From: Pseudomonas sp. NFR16
GTDB lineage: Bacteria; Pseudomonadota; Gammaproteobacteria; Pseudomonadales; Pseudomonadaceae
DNA: 64,000 nucleotides
NCBI RefSeq assembly: GCF_900108875.1
Contig: NZ_FNYJ01000006.1
Span: forward strand, 1-64,000
Direction: 5' to 3'
A program made the position numbers and the translations under genes. Below are positions 54,154 to 63,029 of this stretch, in pieces. How positions within the stretch are numbered: the first letter of the stretch is position 1; each line of letters starts with the position of its first letter. The notes beneath the pieces were generated by a model. That model saw nothing but the letters and a program-made list of their open reading frames with translations, was not told the DNA's origin and made no database searches.

Positions 54154-54354
54154 TCGGCTGCGAGAAAATCATGATCTGTTGCACGCACTGTAGGGCGAGC
54201 GCTCCACTATCCGCAATCCTCCCTGGATAACCTCAGCCGGAACTGATGAAGCATTGACGACCGCAATTGAGGTGTTCGTGTGGAGCCTGCGCTGTGATCG
54301 CCCGCTCGTGAGATGAACGAGGTAGAAAGCGCCGGATGTAAACCACCTTTTTTG

Positions 54355-54381
54355 ACCTGTAAACCTGATAGTTTTACAGGT
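54355..54381. repeat. 9-base inverted repeat
   Basis: acctgtaaa (54355-54363) and tttacaggt (54373-54381) are perfect inverted arms with a 9-base centre, placed beyond the 3' end of the gene at 54437. No T run follows on either strand, so it is not a clear terminator. An operator or recombination site is possible. Confidence 0.5.
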
Positions 54382-54436
54382 TGGGTACAGATGGTGGCAG
54401 CCCGTGTTCAAGCATGCCAGATGATAGATAAAATCC

Positions 54437-55384
54437 TCACAGGCCAAATGCCTTTCCGCCCACTTTGGCCACCCAAGCCTCTAGGCCGTCCGCGTTTGCT
54501 GTCAGTCGTCCCAGCTTATCCAAACGCACACTTCCTGGGGCCTTCGTGCTTTGCATAGGCGCGTGAAGGTTTACAGTTATTTGTACCCATTGACGAGTGG
54601 TCAGCAGCCATCCGACTTTTGTTGCACTTAAAATAAAACCGTCGCAGGCCCCCTCCTGTCCATATTTTTCTAAGGTCGAAAGATGTCGCGCTCTGAAGTC
54701 GCTTGCATACCCTTGAAGAATTCCTCTTAAGGTTTCCTGATCCATTGCATACATTAATCGACGCGGAGGGATCAGGAGTTCGTCGATATTCAAGGCGATG
54801 AATCCGGGCATTTGGGCATCGGCGATTTGCTTTACGCCCTTCGCAATACACTTCTCAACACTATTCTCAGAATACACTTTCTTGCAGGCTACGCCGTAGT
54901 CGCCTTCGCCGATGTCGATCACGATGTCAGGTTCAGCAAGGCGTGTGTGAATAGCACCAATTTGGAAAGTTGACATGCAAGAAAGCTCCCATACCGCATC
55001 CTTACCCTGGGACGGTTTTACACAGGAGGTCTCCATGTTACTTTTGGCGATACGATCTAAAAGTATGCTGATACCTTTTTCATCTGCCAAGCCTATCAGG
55101 AGACCCGTCAGGGCAATGACGTATTGAAGATCCGCTGCTCTCGCTCGGATTCCTGAACTCTTGCGTATTTCTCTTTCCGCACGCGAAAGCAGTTGGTCAA
55201 CTGAGCTACCTTGCCTGACTTTTACTTTATGACGAGCGAAAACCATCCGCGCTTTTGCGATCGAATTGAGGATATCGTCCTTTGAGCGATCGATGCCGGG
55301 AGGGACATAGTCATATCTAACGAATTCTTTCAAAAATGAGGGGGGGAGGTAGTTATTCTCACCTTCTTTCAATTTGTAGCCCAC
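54437..55384 (-). CDS. Unknown protein, possible degenerate PD-(D/E)XK nuclease
   Basis: The 315-residue protein has no close family I recognise. The segment EPDIVIDIGEGDYGVACKKV resembles the PD...(D/E)XK core of restriction-like nucleases, but the acidic residue before CKK is Ala, so activity would be doubtful. It is followed by KGVKQIADAQMPGFIALNIDEL, like the helix after that core. The start is GTG with AAGGA at 7-8 bases. The gene is visibly richer in A and T than the core genes, which suggests transfer. Confidence 0.6.
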   Translation of the reverse strand: MGYKLKEGENNYLPPSFLKEFVRYDYVPPGIDRSKDDILNSIAKARMVFARHKVKVRQGSSVDQLLSRAEREIRKSSGIRARAADLQYVIALTGLLIGLADEKGISILLDRIAKSNMETSCVKPSQGKDAVWELSCMSTFQIGAIHTRLAEPDIVIDIGEGDYGVACKKVYSENSVEKCIAKGVKQIADAQMPGFIALNIDELLIPPRRLMYAMDQETLRGILQGYASDFRARHLSTLEKYGQEGACDGFILSATKVGWLLTTRQWVQITVNLHAPMQSTKAPGSVRLDKLGRLTANADGLEAWVAKVGGKAFGL

Positions 55385-55832
55385 AGCATTTCCTTACGAG
55401 TCTTGTTGATGGCATTATGCCATGAGGTAACTCTGTTTTCATGACGATACCTTCTCTAGGCGTATCTTGCATGTGCGCGTAGTGCCTGGTTTGACACGGC
55501 GGGCATCGAACATGAGTAGACATGGGCATTCCTGGTCAGGGCCCTGTCACGTGACCTACCGCACTCCAGCGCTGTGAGCTTACGACGTTGTTGAAGGGAC
55601 GGGATGTCGTCCACTCAGTCCGCTTTCCTATTCCAGTGTCGTCCTACAATAGAGGTTGGTAAACCCAAGCCGTGCAGATGGGAGATTCGTCCTCTCAATC
55701 TCCATGGGTACCATGCTGCGACTCTCGAAAAATACCTTCCTTGAGCGCCCAGTGTAAGCGTCCGGTGTGAGAGTTCGCCTATCCAGCAGCTTCTCGGGTA
55801 ATGTTCTCTGAAAATTTAGAGAGCCAGTCGTA
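55385..55832. other. Interval without a supported gene
   Basis: A 76-codon minus-strand frame (55628-55858) is present but has no ribosome site or family resemblance. The interval should contain promoters for the two divergent genes around it. Confidence 0.4.
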
Positions 55833-56387
55833 ATGCGAACCTCAGACGTCCATGACACCGACGTTCATCATCCTCAGGACAACGTATTCGGTTCTGAACA
55901 GACGCTAACCTCCTGGCAACCAGGCCAGCCAATTCCTCGGCCTGAGGTGGTGCTCTTCGAGGAGTTTGAGAATCATAGAGAGACCCCGCCCGAAGGCATG
56001 GAAATCGAAGATGTCGAGTTGATATGGTGGCTGGTTGCTGCCAATTTCACGTACCAATCGCTGCGGGGAAAACTCATCCACGTTGTGGCTCACAGGCAGG
56101 ACTGGGGTTGCTTCAGGTTTTCCCCGATAGCTTATCTCGACCGCAAGGGTAGATATCCCACCGCAATCATTGACCTCCTAATCGACATCCTGCCGAAGGG
56201 ATCATTGATGTCAGTTGATGCCGAGGACTGTGAAGACGCGGAGGAGCCTTGCGAGATGGTTGGTAGCTACATCATCCAAAACGAGATTTGGCATGATCTG
56301 ACTTGGACAGCGCTTGGACTTGCGCCGGTTGAGCTGCTTCCAGACCATCTGCGGGATGCCCGTTTCAGCGGGGATTTAGGAAACTGA
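55833..56387 (+). CDS. Acidic protein of unknown function
   Basis: The 184-residue protein is strongly acidic and rich in Trp, Ile and Leu pairs (DVELIWWLVAANFTYQSLRG and RYPTAIIDLLIDILPKG). It has no signal peptide or membrane helix. I do not recognise the family. The ATG has only a weak ribosome site (gagag). Confidence 0.55.
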   Translation: MRTSDVHDTDVHHPQDNVFGSEQTLTSWQPGQPIPRPEVVLFEEFENHRETPPEGMEIEDVELIWWLVAANFTYQSLRGKLIHVVAHRQDWGCFRFSPIAYLDRKGRYPTAIIDLLIDILPKGSLMSVDAEDCEDAEEPCEMVGSYIIQNEIWHDLTWTALGLAPVELLPDHLRDARFSGDLGN

Positions 56388-56451
56388 CTCTATATTTTGA
56401 GGATCGGATTTGCATCATCCGTACTGGAGCGTTGAGCAATCGGAGCCAGCG

Positions 56452-56712
56452 TTACTGACAGGGATCGGAGATTACGTAATGGCGTGCCCGTCCCGGGCTG
56501 GCTGTCGTGAACCAAGCCCGTTTGAAAGCGCCGGTCTTGGCCGTTAGGGCATCCATCCTCACGCCTGCGCGCTCCGCTTGCTTAAAGCGAGGTGCACCAG
56601 GTATGACGCGCCCGGCCAAGTCACCAATGAACTCCTGCACGAAGGGGCGCGCGGGGTTTATAGCCTGAGTGGCATTCTCCGCCCGTAGGCAGTGGATGTA
56701 CCCTTTGGACAT
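56452..56712 (-). CDS. Small hypothetical protein, uncertain
   Basis: This would encode 86 residues from ATGTCCAAAGGGTAC. The sequence looks protein-like (FVQEFIGDLAGRVIPGAPRF) but has no ribosome site, no recognised family and no domain. It may be a gene fragment or a chance frame. In-frame ATG codons further upstream are possible. Confidence 0.25.
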   Translation of the reverse strand: MSKGYIHCLRAENATQAINPARPFVQEFIGDLAGRVIPGAPRFKQAERAGVRMDALTAKTGAFKRAWFTTASPGRARHYVISDPCQ

Positions 56713-56811
56713 GGAGATGGACATGGAAATTGGAAGGGGGATCAGGAGATGTATCAAGAGGGTTAAATCACTCGCCGACGAGGCCCCTCAGATTGGATCG
56801 TTCTTCGATCC

Positions 56812-57243
56812 ATGTTCGTACCCACTGCAGTGAGAGAGTCACTCACACCCAAACGGGATTTGGTACTGAGCTTGATCAACAAATACAGCGAGGGCGGTGC
56901 AGCTGCCGAGGTTTTGAGGAAGCTGAAAACCTTACGTCACGAGCGTTTGGCGCATCGCCAACTACCAGATGCACCGGCGGCAGTGCTGGAGGCTGATGCA
57001 TCAGATCAGCCAAGCCAGGAAGGTGAAAAGACTGTTTGGGCTACCGATGACGAGATTGAGGTGTTCTACCAAGACAATCTCGAAATCGTGCGCCTCCTGT
57101 TGAGTTTGGTTCAAGGCGTGGCCTTCGATTTATCCGAGGCAACCATGGTCTATAAGCATCACGCGAAACACTTCTGGGCGTCTGCGCGTGGTGAGCGCAC
57201 CGAGGGGCATCCCCATTATCGTAAGCCTTCAGAATCCTGGTGA
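56812..57243 (+). CDS. Small helical protein, HEPN/AbiU2-like candidate
   Basis: The 143-residue protein is mostly alpha-helical. The motif LRHERLAHRQL resembles the RxxxxH region (R..RLAHR) seen in AbiU2-type and other HEPN ribonuclease domains, which occur in abortive-infection and toxin systems. The start lacks a ribosome site. A frame just upstream ends in IGSFFDPC, which could be the preceding part of the same protein in another frame, so the gene may be truncated or frameshifted. The family call is tentative. Confidence 0.4.
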   Translation: MFVPTAVRESLTPKRDLVLSLINKYSEGGAAAEVLRKLKTLRHERLAHRQLPDAPAAVLEADASDQPSQEGEKTVWATDDEIEVFYQDNLEIVRLLLSLVQGVAFDLSEATMVYKHHAKHFWASARGERTEGHPHYRKPSESW

Positions 57244-57950
57244 GAGGTGCTACGGGGGGATTTTAGCGTGATTACAAGGCCGTTAAAGTCGATCTCGCAT
57301 ATGACGATTTAAAGATCTATTGGACGTAGGATCGTATCTTTGGCGGCTATGCCGCTGGCTGCTTTTGGGAACAGCCAGCCCACTAGGTTGAGGGTTTTTT
57401 GTCGCCAGACGTACGCCGTTATTGGTGGATTGCTGCAGAAAGAAAGACCACCAGTATGATCGATAGGCGCTGGGAGGGTATCTCGAAAACATCAGAAACC
57501 TGGCACGCATCTGTGATGACACTCTGAGGTAAGCCGGGGGATGCCGTGGATCATTACCGGCTCTAAAGCGACTACAAATTTGAAGTCTAGTTGCGCACTC
57601 GATGCTGAACGAAAGGGCTGATCGCCTACAATCCAATGCTGGCTGGGGGGAGACTCTGCGGGGCCCACGTTCTGCGTGGAGTAATTCATATACGCAGAGA
57701 CTGTCGGCGCATAATCTGAGTACCCTACGGTGTGCTCGTTTTGGCTCAATGTCAGTGGAAGATCAGCTATGGTCGGGAGCAACCCTAATTTCCATCAGGC
57801 CGACCACCGCATGGAGGCGGAGTGTTGAATATCTCAATGATAGGTTTGGCTAAGCCTGCGTGTAGTTGCAGAGGGCGAAGGACTGATGCTCATTTAGATG
57901 AGTCGGGAATCAGGGCACCAGCGTGGATGCCCTCTGTCCGATACTGAGGC
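57244..57950. other. Interval without a supported gene
   Basis: Overlapping minus-strand frames of 96-117 codons exist (57283-57782), but with no ribosome site or recognisable domain. The stretch looks degenerate. I see no mobile-element ends. Confidence 0.4.
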
Positions 57951-60900
57951 TTACTGTCTGGACTGATCTTGTAGACGCTGATACCGAGGATCGCTGGTTA
58001 GACTTGGGTCGCTCTCACTGATGCGTTTCAGGCACGTTCGAAGCTCTTCAAATACCCAGCGGCTGTCGTCGATTATCAAGCTGAGAAGCTTCAATGCGGC
58101 AGCAGGGAAGCGCTCGCAGAACATCGAGTCTTGCAATGTCGCTACGATGAAGTATGGATGCTCCAACGGGCCAAACCAATCCTCGACCATTTCCATCGCA
58201 GAAGGAAATCTCTCCCCGGCAGCGAGTGTCAATCGAGCCAGCGATTCGGCAATTCTCACTGTTTTCCGATCTCGATCCTTGGGCCAGATATTCTGCCAGA
58301 ACGGCACAATCCTATTGTCCCAGTACTCTTCACGTTGTTCTGCGGCACCCTCAAGGGCTTGAGAGAGGGCCTGTGCAGCTTCGTCCAGACCCTCAGAAGG
58401 CAATGCATGAAGGGCAGCTCGTAGTTCCTCAACTGAGTAGCCTTCGACGGGATCTATGGCTGCATAGGTAAAGAAACCGGCGAATTGCTGACTGTGCTCA
58501 CCGAGCTCATTGTAGTGCTGCGTCGTTTGTAAGAACTCGGTTTTGAATGCCTTCAGCAATGGAGCATAGGGTCGGGGAGACCACAGAAACCCCTCCCATA
58601 CGCCTTTGGCCTCGACTGCGTCCTGATCCCAATTCAGCAGAGGAAGCAGATGGCGTGTTGTCCATTCCCTGTCCACTCGAAAGATCGCGATCAGGTGTGA
58701 TCCGAGGATCACTCGGGCATGACGGTAATGGCTTAAGCTGGTGTCAGCTAGGCCGGTGAAAAAATCCGCAAACGGCGGTGACAGTTTCTCATTGTCGTGA
58801 ATAGGCTGTTTGAACCACCGATTTACAAGCGCTTGGGTGACCATGCCAATAGGGTGGTTGATTGCATCTGTCACGGGGCGGGCCATGGCATCTTCTTCCT
58901 GAACGACCTCGTCAGGATTTTGCGGCAGAGCCATTATTCGGCGGCATAGCGTGAACAGCGGCTCCTCGTTAGTAATGTTGTGATCCGACACCGCCTCTAG
59001 CCAATTTGACACGCTATATGCAAGCTCGGCCAAGGCGCGATCAGGCAGTGCCTGAACGAGTGGAGCTGCGTGTCTCCAGAATCGAGTGTTCGACGCCTTA
59101 TTGCTCCAGACACGAAAAAATTCACGCCAGCGCTCGACCGGTATGATGTCTTGTTCAACGAGATCATTCAGCGCGTAGAGGCAGTTCAAGGGGTGCCTGC
59201 GACAGGTGTCTCCCCAATCGTCGCGGCTCAGCCCGTACGGATTTTTGAGCGGCTCCTTCAGCCAATCCACCAATTGTGCTCGCTTGGTGGGGGCCGTTAT
59301 CAGGACGATACTATTCTCAAAATCAGCATCGCCGGTTCCGCTCGTCCAGCGCGAGAATTCGTCTTTCTGGTTATCGGCAAGTCTCCAGCCAGGGTAAGCC
59401 GTGGATAACTTGGCAAAGCGCTTCGTCGAAGATGCATTAAGCCGAAATCCTGAGCTATCAAGCTTCGCCAGCGCGAGCCAAACCATGCGGTCAGCGTGTT
59501 GCTGCAGTCGCTCGGGCTCAACATCGTCTCTGAAGATCTCCCGAGGTGGGCCTTTCAAGATCGCTTGTTGGAGCTTAGTGGCGGTCACACCACTAAGTTG
59601 GCTTCCTTGCAGAACCAGAAGTCGTAGCGTCTCTCGTCTGGTGTCTCCTGACCATAGCCACCAGCCCTCGTCAGCAGTCAGCCATGACACCCACAGCTTA
59701 GGAGCGATGCAATCATTTTGACTCGCTGCAAACAGGGCCAGACGCTTGAATGTGGGGTAGGGAACCTCGAACCACTGTACAGCAATCCGAGTTGCTCTCG
59801 CTGGGTCTGCTGCTCGGATAGTGAGCCAGGCATCGCGCAGCAATTCGATCAGTGCAACCCAGTCCCGAGACCGCTTGTTTTGATCATGATCCTGGATCGA
59901 GGGTAAATCCCAATTCGAGCGATCAGAGCGGGCGGTTGCTCCACCCAGGACGCTTCGAAGGTTTAAAGCCTCCAGCAGCAAAAGCGCGAAGTCATCAATC
60001 AAGCCAGGCAGGAATTCTTCCAAGTCTCGATCGAACATCTCCTTGAGTGTCGAGCCGACGTGGTCTGCCGTCAGCGTAACCTCCCAATCCACAATGCTTC
60101 TGATGGTTTTGGGCTTATCCACATCATGTGCTTCATCGCCCCAGCGGAACGGCCTTCTGAGCGCTACCCTTGGAGTAAGGAGCTCGCGAAGCTCCAGCTT
60201 CAGCAATAATGTCATGCCCTCCAGCTGCAAGCGCTCTGCCCAGCGATACAAATCAAGATCTCGCCAAGGCGATTTCACCCGCCCGCTCAGCAATAAGCGC
60301 CAGAGAATTTCCATCTCCCGAGACGGGATGGCATTGGGGGAGTGAGTTTGGAGCTCCTTGAGTTCTGAACTTGATCCACTGTGTTGGAGCGTGGCCAGCT
60401 CACTCAGCCTGTAGTCGATCCTCGACCGGAATTCTTCGTGCAGATGCCCACCTTGACTGACGACCCACAAAATCAGTTCTGGGTCATTCAGGTGTCTGAG
60501 CAGCCATCGCGAAAGCTCCCACATTACCCTGTCCCACCTCGTGCTTTCCGAGCCTGTGGAGACGAGTCGCATATGTGGAGCAAGGGAGTAGGGGGTAGGG
60601 CGGGCTACCAGGTTGAACATTAATTTAGGATCAACTTCATGATGGGCTGTCACGCCAAACCGGTTCAGATCGCTGTGTTTGAATCGAGGGTCTGAAAACG
60701 CGTCAGTCAACCACTCAAGGGCGGGCACCGGATTGAAGTCTGCAAATCGTTTTGCGGGAATGCCTGATTTGTCCGAGAGCGCCCAAAGCATTCGGCCTAC
60801 AAAGTCATCTTCCTTGGTACTGGCCGATGGTCGTGCGAGCGCATTCAACGAAACCATTCGCTCCTTGCCTGTGGTTCCCTCGCTGTAGGTCTCACTCCAC

Positions 60901-61766
60901 CTGTGGAGGGTGGTGTGCAAGCGGTAGTGGTCATAACTGCCTGGAATCACTTTGTAGAGTATCGGAGTGACCCCCTTAGCTTCCCACTCGACGGTTTGCT
61001 GAGCTTCCTGGCCGGGCTCGCACTCGCCGAAGGCCCAAGCCTGCGGGGTGATTTCTCCCAGCCTGCGGTCGGCAGCGAGAGCGTCCATCATGTACCGCAT
61101 CACCGGGTCATTGATGCTGTACCCGATGAAACAAACGGTGTAGTTGCGGAATAGCTCGCCGACGAATCGCGCCGCCCAGCGCTCGGTCAGGTAGGCCAAG
61201 CCGAAGTCCCCACTGGTTACTACCAGTCGTCGCAACTCGTGCTCATCCGCAGTTTTGGGAAGCAAACCGTGCAGAAATACCAGCCCGTTCCATCGGCTGT
61301 TTTTTGGAATCGGGAGCATCGGGGCGGTGTAGATTTGAGGCTTCACGCTGATGCGCTTGGCCGCTGCCTCGAATATCCGGTCAAAGTTGGTCGTCACTAG
61401 CCGGAGTGTGCCTGACCGTGTCCGAGCGAGCCTCAGTAATGCTGCGTGGGTATCCGTAGCTCCTTCGAGTTTAAGGTTGGGTTTCAACGACTTAAACAGG
61501 GCAGTCCTGAGCGTCTTGTGCTGGCCGCTGATCCGTTGCTCCAGTAGATCGAGCACGGCATCGTATTGCTGCCTCTTGCAGGCTTCCTCCTCAATTTTGT
61601 TTGGGAACGTGCCTGCGTTTTTATAGATATCTTTAACCAAACCGCCGAATCCTGGCAGGCCTGCTGGATACGAGATGCCTGCGCCGCAGAAAATGACGAC
61701 TCGTCCTTCCTCATGCGCCTGCAAAAGCTCTTCAGGGATATCTGGCCCATCTGCTACAAACTGCAT
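57951..61766 (-). CDS. SIR2-domain protein with large C-terminal region, candidate defence NADase
   Basis: The 1271-residue protein begins with a SIR2-like domain (about 15-270). It has the NAD-binding loop CGAGISYPAG (Gly28-Ala-Gly, Ser32), TTNFD with Asn127 and Asp129, the catalytic-type His166 in FLHG, and GYSINDP (215-221). Such domains in defence proteins (ThsA, DSR1/DSR2, SIR2-HerA) cleave NAD during phage infection. The remaining 1000 residues are helical and without motifs I recognise. The end (WEGFLWSPRPYAPLLKAF to the C-terminus) resembles what I recall of DUF4020. ATG with GGGAG upstream supports the start. It is alone on its strand, 80 bases after a LysR remnant. Confidence 0.85.
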   Translation of the reverse strand: MQFVADGPDIPEELLQAHEEGRVVIFCGAGISYPAGLPGFGGLVKDIYKNAGTFPNKIEEEACKRQQYDAVLDLLEQRISGQHKTLRTALFKSLKPNLKLEGATDTHAALLRLARTRSGTLRLVTTNFDRIFEAAAKRISVKPQIYTAPMLPIPKNSRWNGLVFLHGLLPKTADEHELRRLVVTSGDFGLAYLTERWAARFVGELFRNYTVCFIGYSINDPVMRYMMDALAADRRLGEITPQAWAFGECEPGQEAQQTVEWEAKGVTPILYKVIPGSYDHYRLHTTLHRWSETYSEGTTGKERMVSLNALARPSASTKEDDFVGRMLWALSDKSGIPAKRFADFNPVPALEWLTDAFSDPRFKHSDLNRFGVTAHHEVDPKLMFNLVARPTPYSLAPHMRLVSTGSESTRWDRVMWELSRWLLRHLNDPELILWVVSQGGHLHEEFRSRIDYRLSELATLQHSGSSSELKELQTHSPNAIPSREMEILWRLLLSGRVKSPWRDLDLYRWAERLQLEGMTLLLKLELRELLTPRVALRRPFRWGDEAHDVDKPKTIRSIVDWEVTLTADHVGSTLKEMFDRDLEEFLPGLIDDFALLLLEALNLRSVLGGATARSDRSNWDLPSIQDHDQNKRSRDWVALIELLRDAWLTIRAADPARATRIAVQWFEVPYPTFKRLALFAASQNDCIAPKLWVSWLTADEGWWLWSGDTRRETLRLLVLQGSQLSGVTATKLQQAILKGPPREIFRDDVEPERLQQHADRMVWLALAKLDSSGFRLNASSTKRFAKLSTAYPGWRLADNQKDEFSRWTSGTGDADFENSIVLITAPTKRAQLVDWLKEPLKNPYGLSRDDWGDTCRRHPLNCLYALNDLVEQDIIPVERWREFFRVWSNKASNTRFWRHAAPLVQALPDRALAELAYSVSNWLEAVSDHNITNEEPLFTLCRRIMALPQNPDEVVQEEDAMARPVTDAINHPIGMVTQALVNRWFKQPIHDNEKLSPPFADFFTGLADTSLSHYRHARVILGSHLIAIFRVDREWTTRHLLPLLNWDQDAVEAKGVWEGFLWSPRPYAPLLKAFKTEFLQTTQHYNELGEHSQQFAGFFTYAAIDPVEGYSVEELRAALHALPSEGLDEAAQALSQALEGAAEQREEYWDNRIVPFWQNIWPKDRDRKTVRIAESLARLTLAAGERFPSAMEMVEDWFGPLEHPYFIVATLQDSMFCERFPAAALKLLSLIIDDSRWVFEELRTCLKRISESDPSLTSDPRYQRLQDQSRQ

Positions 61767-61846
61767 TCCGTTGCTCCCAGAGTGTTAGTCGCTGAGGGGG
61801 CTCAGCAGTGGTTGAACAGAGTCGCTGATCATCGAGCTGAATGGGG

Positions 61847-62319
61847 TCATCCTGCTTGCCAGGGGTTTTGCCGTTCTGCTTCAGCCTTCAGATAATCAGC
61901 CAATACCCCCACCCGGGTGAGGGATGTATCGGGCAAAGGGAAACACGACATAGAATTCGAAATTCCTACCCGCGTTCCATTCGTCGAGGATGCTCACAAA
62001 GCCACCTTGGTCGAGCGCGGCCTGGCCATAATAGCTAGGCACCTGGATGGCTCCCAGCCCCTTTTTGCTGCTTCCACCAGAGCGAGTCCATTATCGCTTG
62101 AGAACCATCCACCCGGTTGGATCAACTTGCTCATGCCACCTTTTCCGTAATGCCATGGTCGGTTGAAAAGCGCCTGACACCATTGCGCAGGCAGATCATC
62201 TGGACTTGAATGTTTCCAAGCTCAGCGAGCAAGCGTGGCGATATCATCGTGCGAAGTGGGACGTTGAGCAGCTTGCGAGCCTTCAGGGTGGAGTCTGGAA
62301 GAGGGCCTATCGCTTTTAT
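61847..62319 (-). pseudogene. LysR-family regulator remnant, frameshifted
   Basis: Read across three frames on the minus strand, this encodes most of a LysR substrate-binding domain. First frame: AIGPLPDSTLKARKLLNVPL, then LLAELG and HGITEKVA, to a stop at 62131. Second: GWFSSDNGLALVEAAKRG from 62134. Third: GAIQVPSYYGQAALDQGGFV through FYVVFPFARYIPHPGG. A last shift gives VLADYLKAEAERQNPWQAG to a stop at 61847. Shifts fall at aaaaagggg and gggtggggg runs. The N-terminal helix-turn-helix is missing. The upstream end meets the xre gene. Confidence 0.8.
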
Positions 62320-62819
62320 CTAGCCCCAGTCAGTGTGTGTAGCATATGTGTTGTGCCCCGGCGGATTAGAGGACTCTGCCAGGCTATGACAACCAGCTGC
62401 GCATTGGCGGGTGGCTCAGTCCGCGAAACAAAACTCAGTCTGCCGGGATGCATCAAAGCATGGCGATGCTTGGCTCTTGCAGTTAATCGAGCTGGCGCCT
62501 CGCCGTCGCTAAAGGCAATCTGCAGCTCATTGAAAGCGCCTGACTTGGGAAGCTCGATGAGTTCACCCTCGACTCCGCTCATTAGCGATCTGATTGACTG
62601 TCCTGTCTGTGTCGCCAATGTCAGAGCGACCAGTGCCAGGGGGCTCAAGCCGAGCGGCGAGCTCAAGGTTGCCAAAATTTCAAGGGGCGGGCGGGTGTGC
62701 CCACCTTCAAGCTTCGAGACGTAGGTTCGGCTGCTCACCTGCGCCAAATTGTTCTGAGAAACCCCGCGAGCCTCGCGCAGTGCCTTGAGTACGGCTGCTA
62801 TGGCAGATTTCAGCGACAT
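62316..62819 (-). CDS. XRE-family transcriptional regulator
   Basis: The 167-residue protein has an N-terminal Cro/C1-type helix-turn-helix (about 6-60: LKALREARGVSQNNLAQVSSRTYVSKLEGGHTRPPLEIL). A C-terminal part of about 100 residues is of unknown fold. GGAG lies 7 bases before the ATG, and an agctt-ggg-aagct palindrome just upstream of it could be an autoregulatory site. It precedes the LysR remnant and the SIR2 gene on the same strand, so control of the SIR2 gene is possible but not shown. Confidence 0.85.
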   Translation of the reverse strand: MSLKSAIAAVLKALREARGVSQNNLAQVSSRTYVSKLEGGHTRPPLEILATLSSPLGLSPLALVALTLATQTGQSIRSLMSGVEGELIELPKSGAFNELQIAFSDGEAPARLTARAKHRHALMHPGRLSFVSRTEPPANAQLVVIAWQSPLIRRGTTHMLHTLTGAR

Positions 62820-63029
62820 CGTGTGCTCCAGCTTCCCAAGCTACTCTCCTTCGTGGCCCGTTTCCAAGAAAGGCAAAGACACCTTGTGTTCCAGGCCGTG
62901 GAGCCTATCACAGGAGATTGATTTTCATCGGTGATGCCCCGTCGATTGGGAGAGCCGTTACATGAAGAAGCCTTTGACCTCTGGCGCGTGACCAACCCGT
63001 TTTCATACCGGGACGTTGCTGGGTGAAAT

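Noticed and set aside
55628..55858. 76-codon minus-strand frame
   Set aside because: Overlaps the start of the better-supported gene at 55833; no ribosome site or family resemblance.
57492..57782. 96-codon minus-strand frame beside the SIR2 gene
   Set aside because: No ribosome site, no recognisable domain, and it overlaps another equally unsupported frame.
61917..62150. 77-codon plus-strand frame
   Set aside because: It lies antisense to the LysR remnant, which explains the stretch better.
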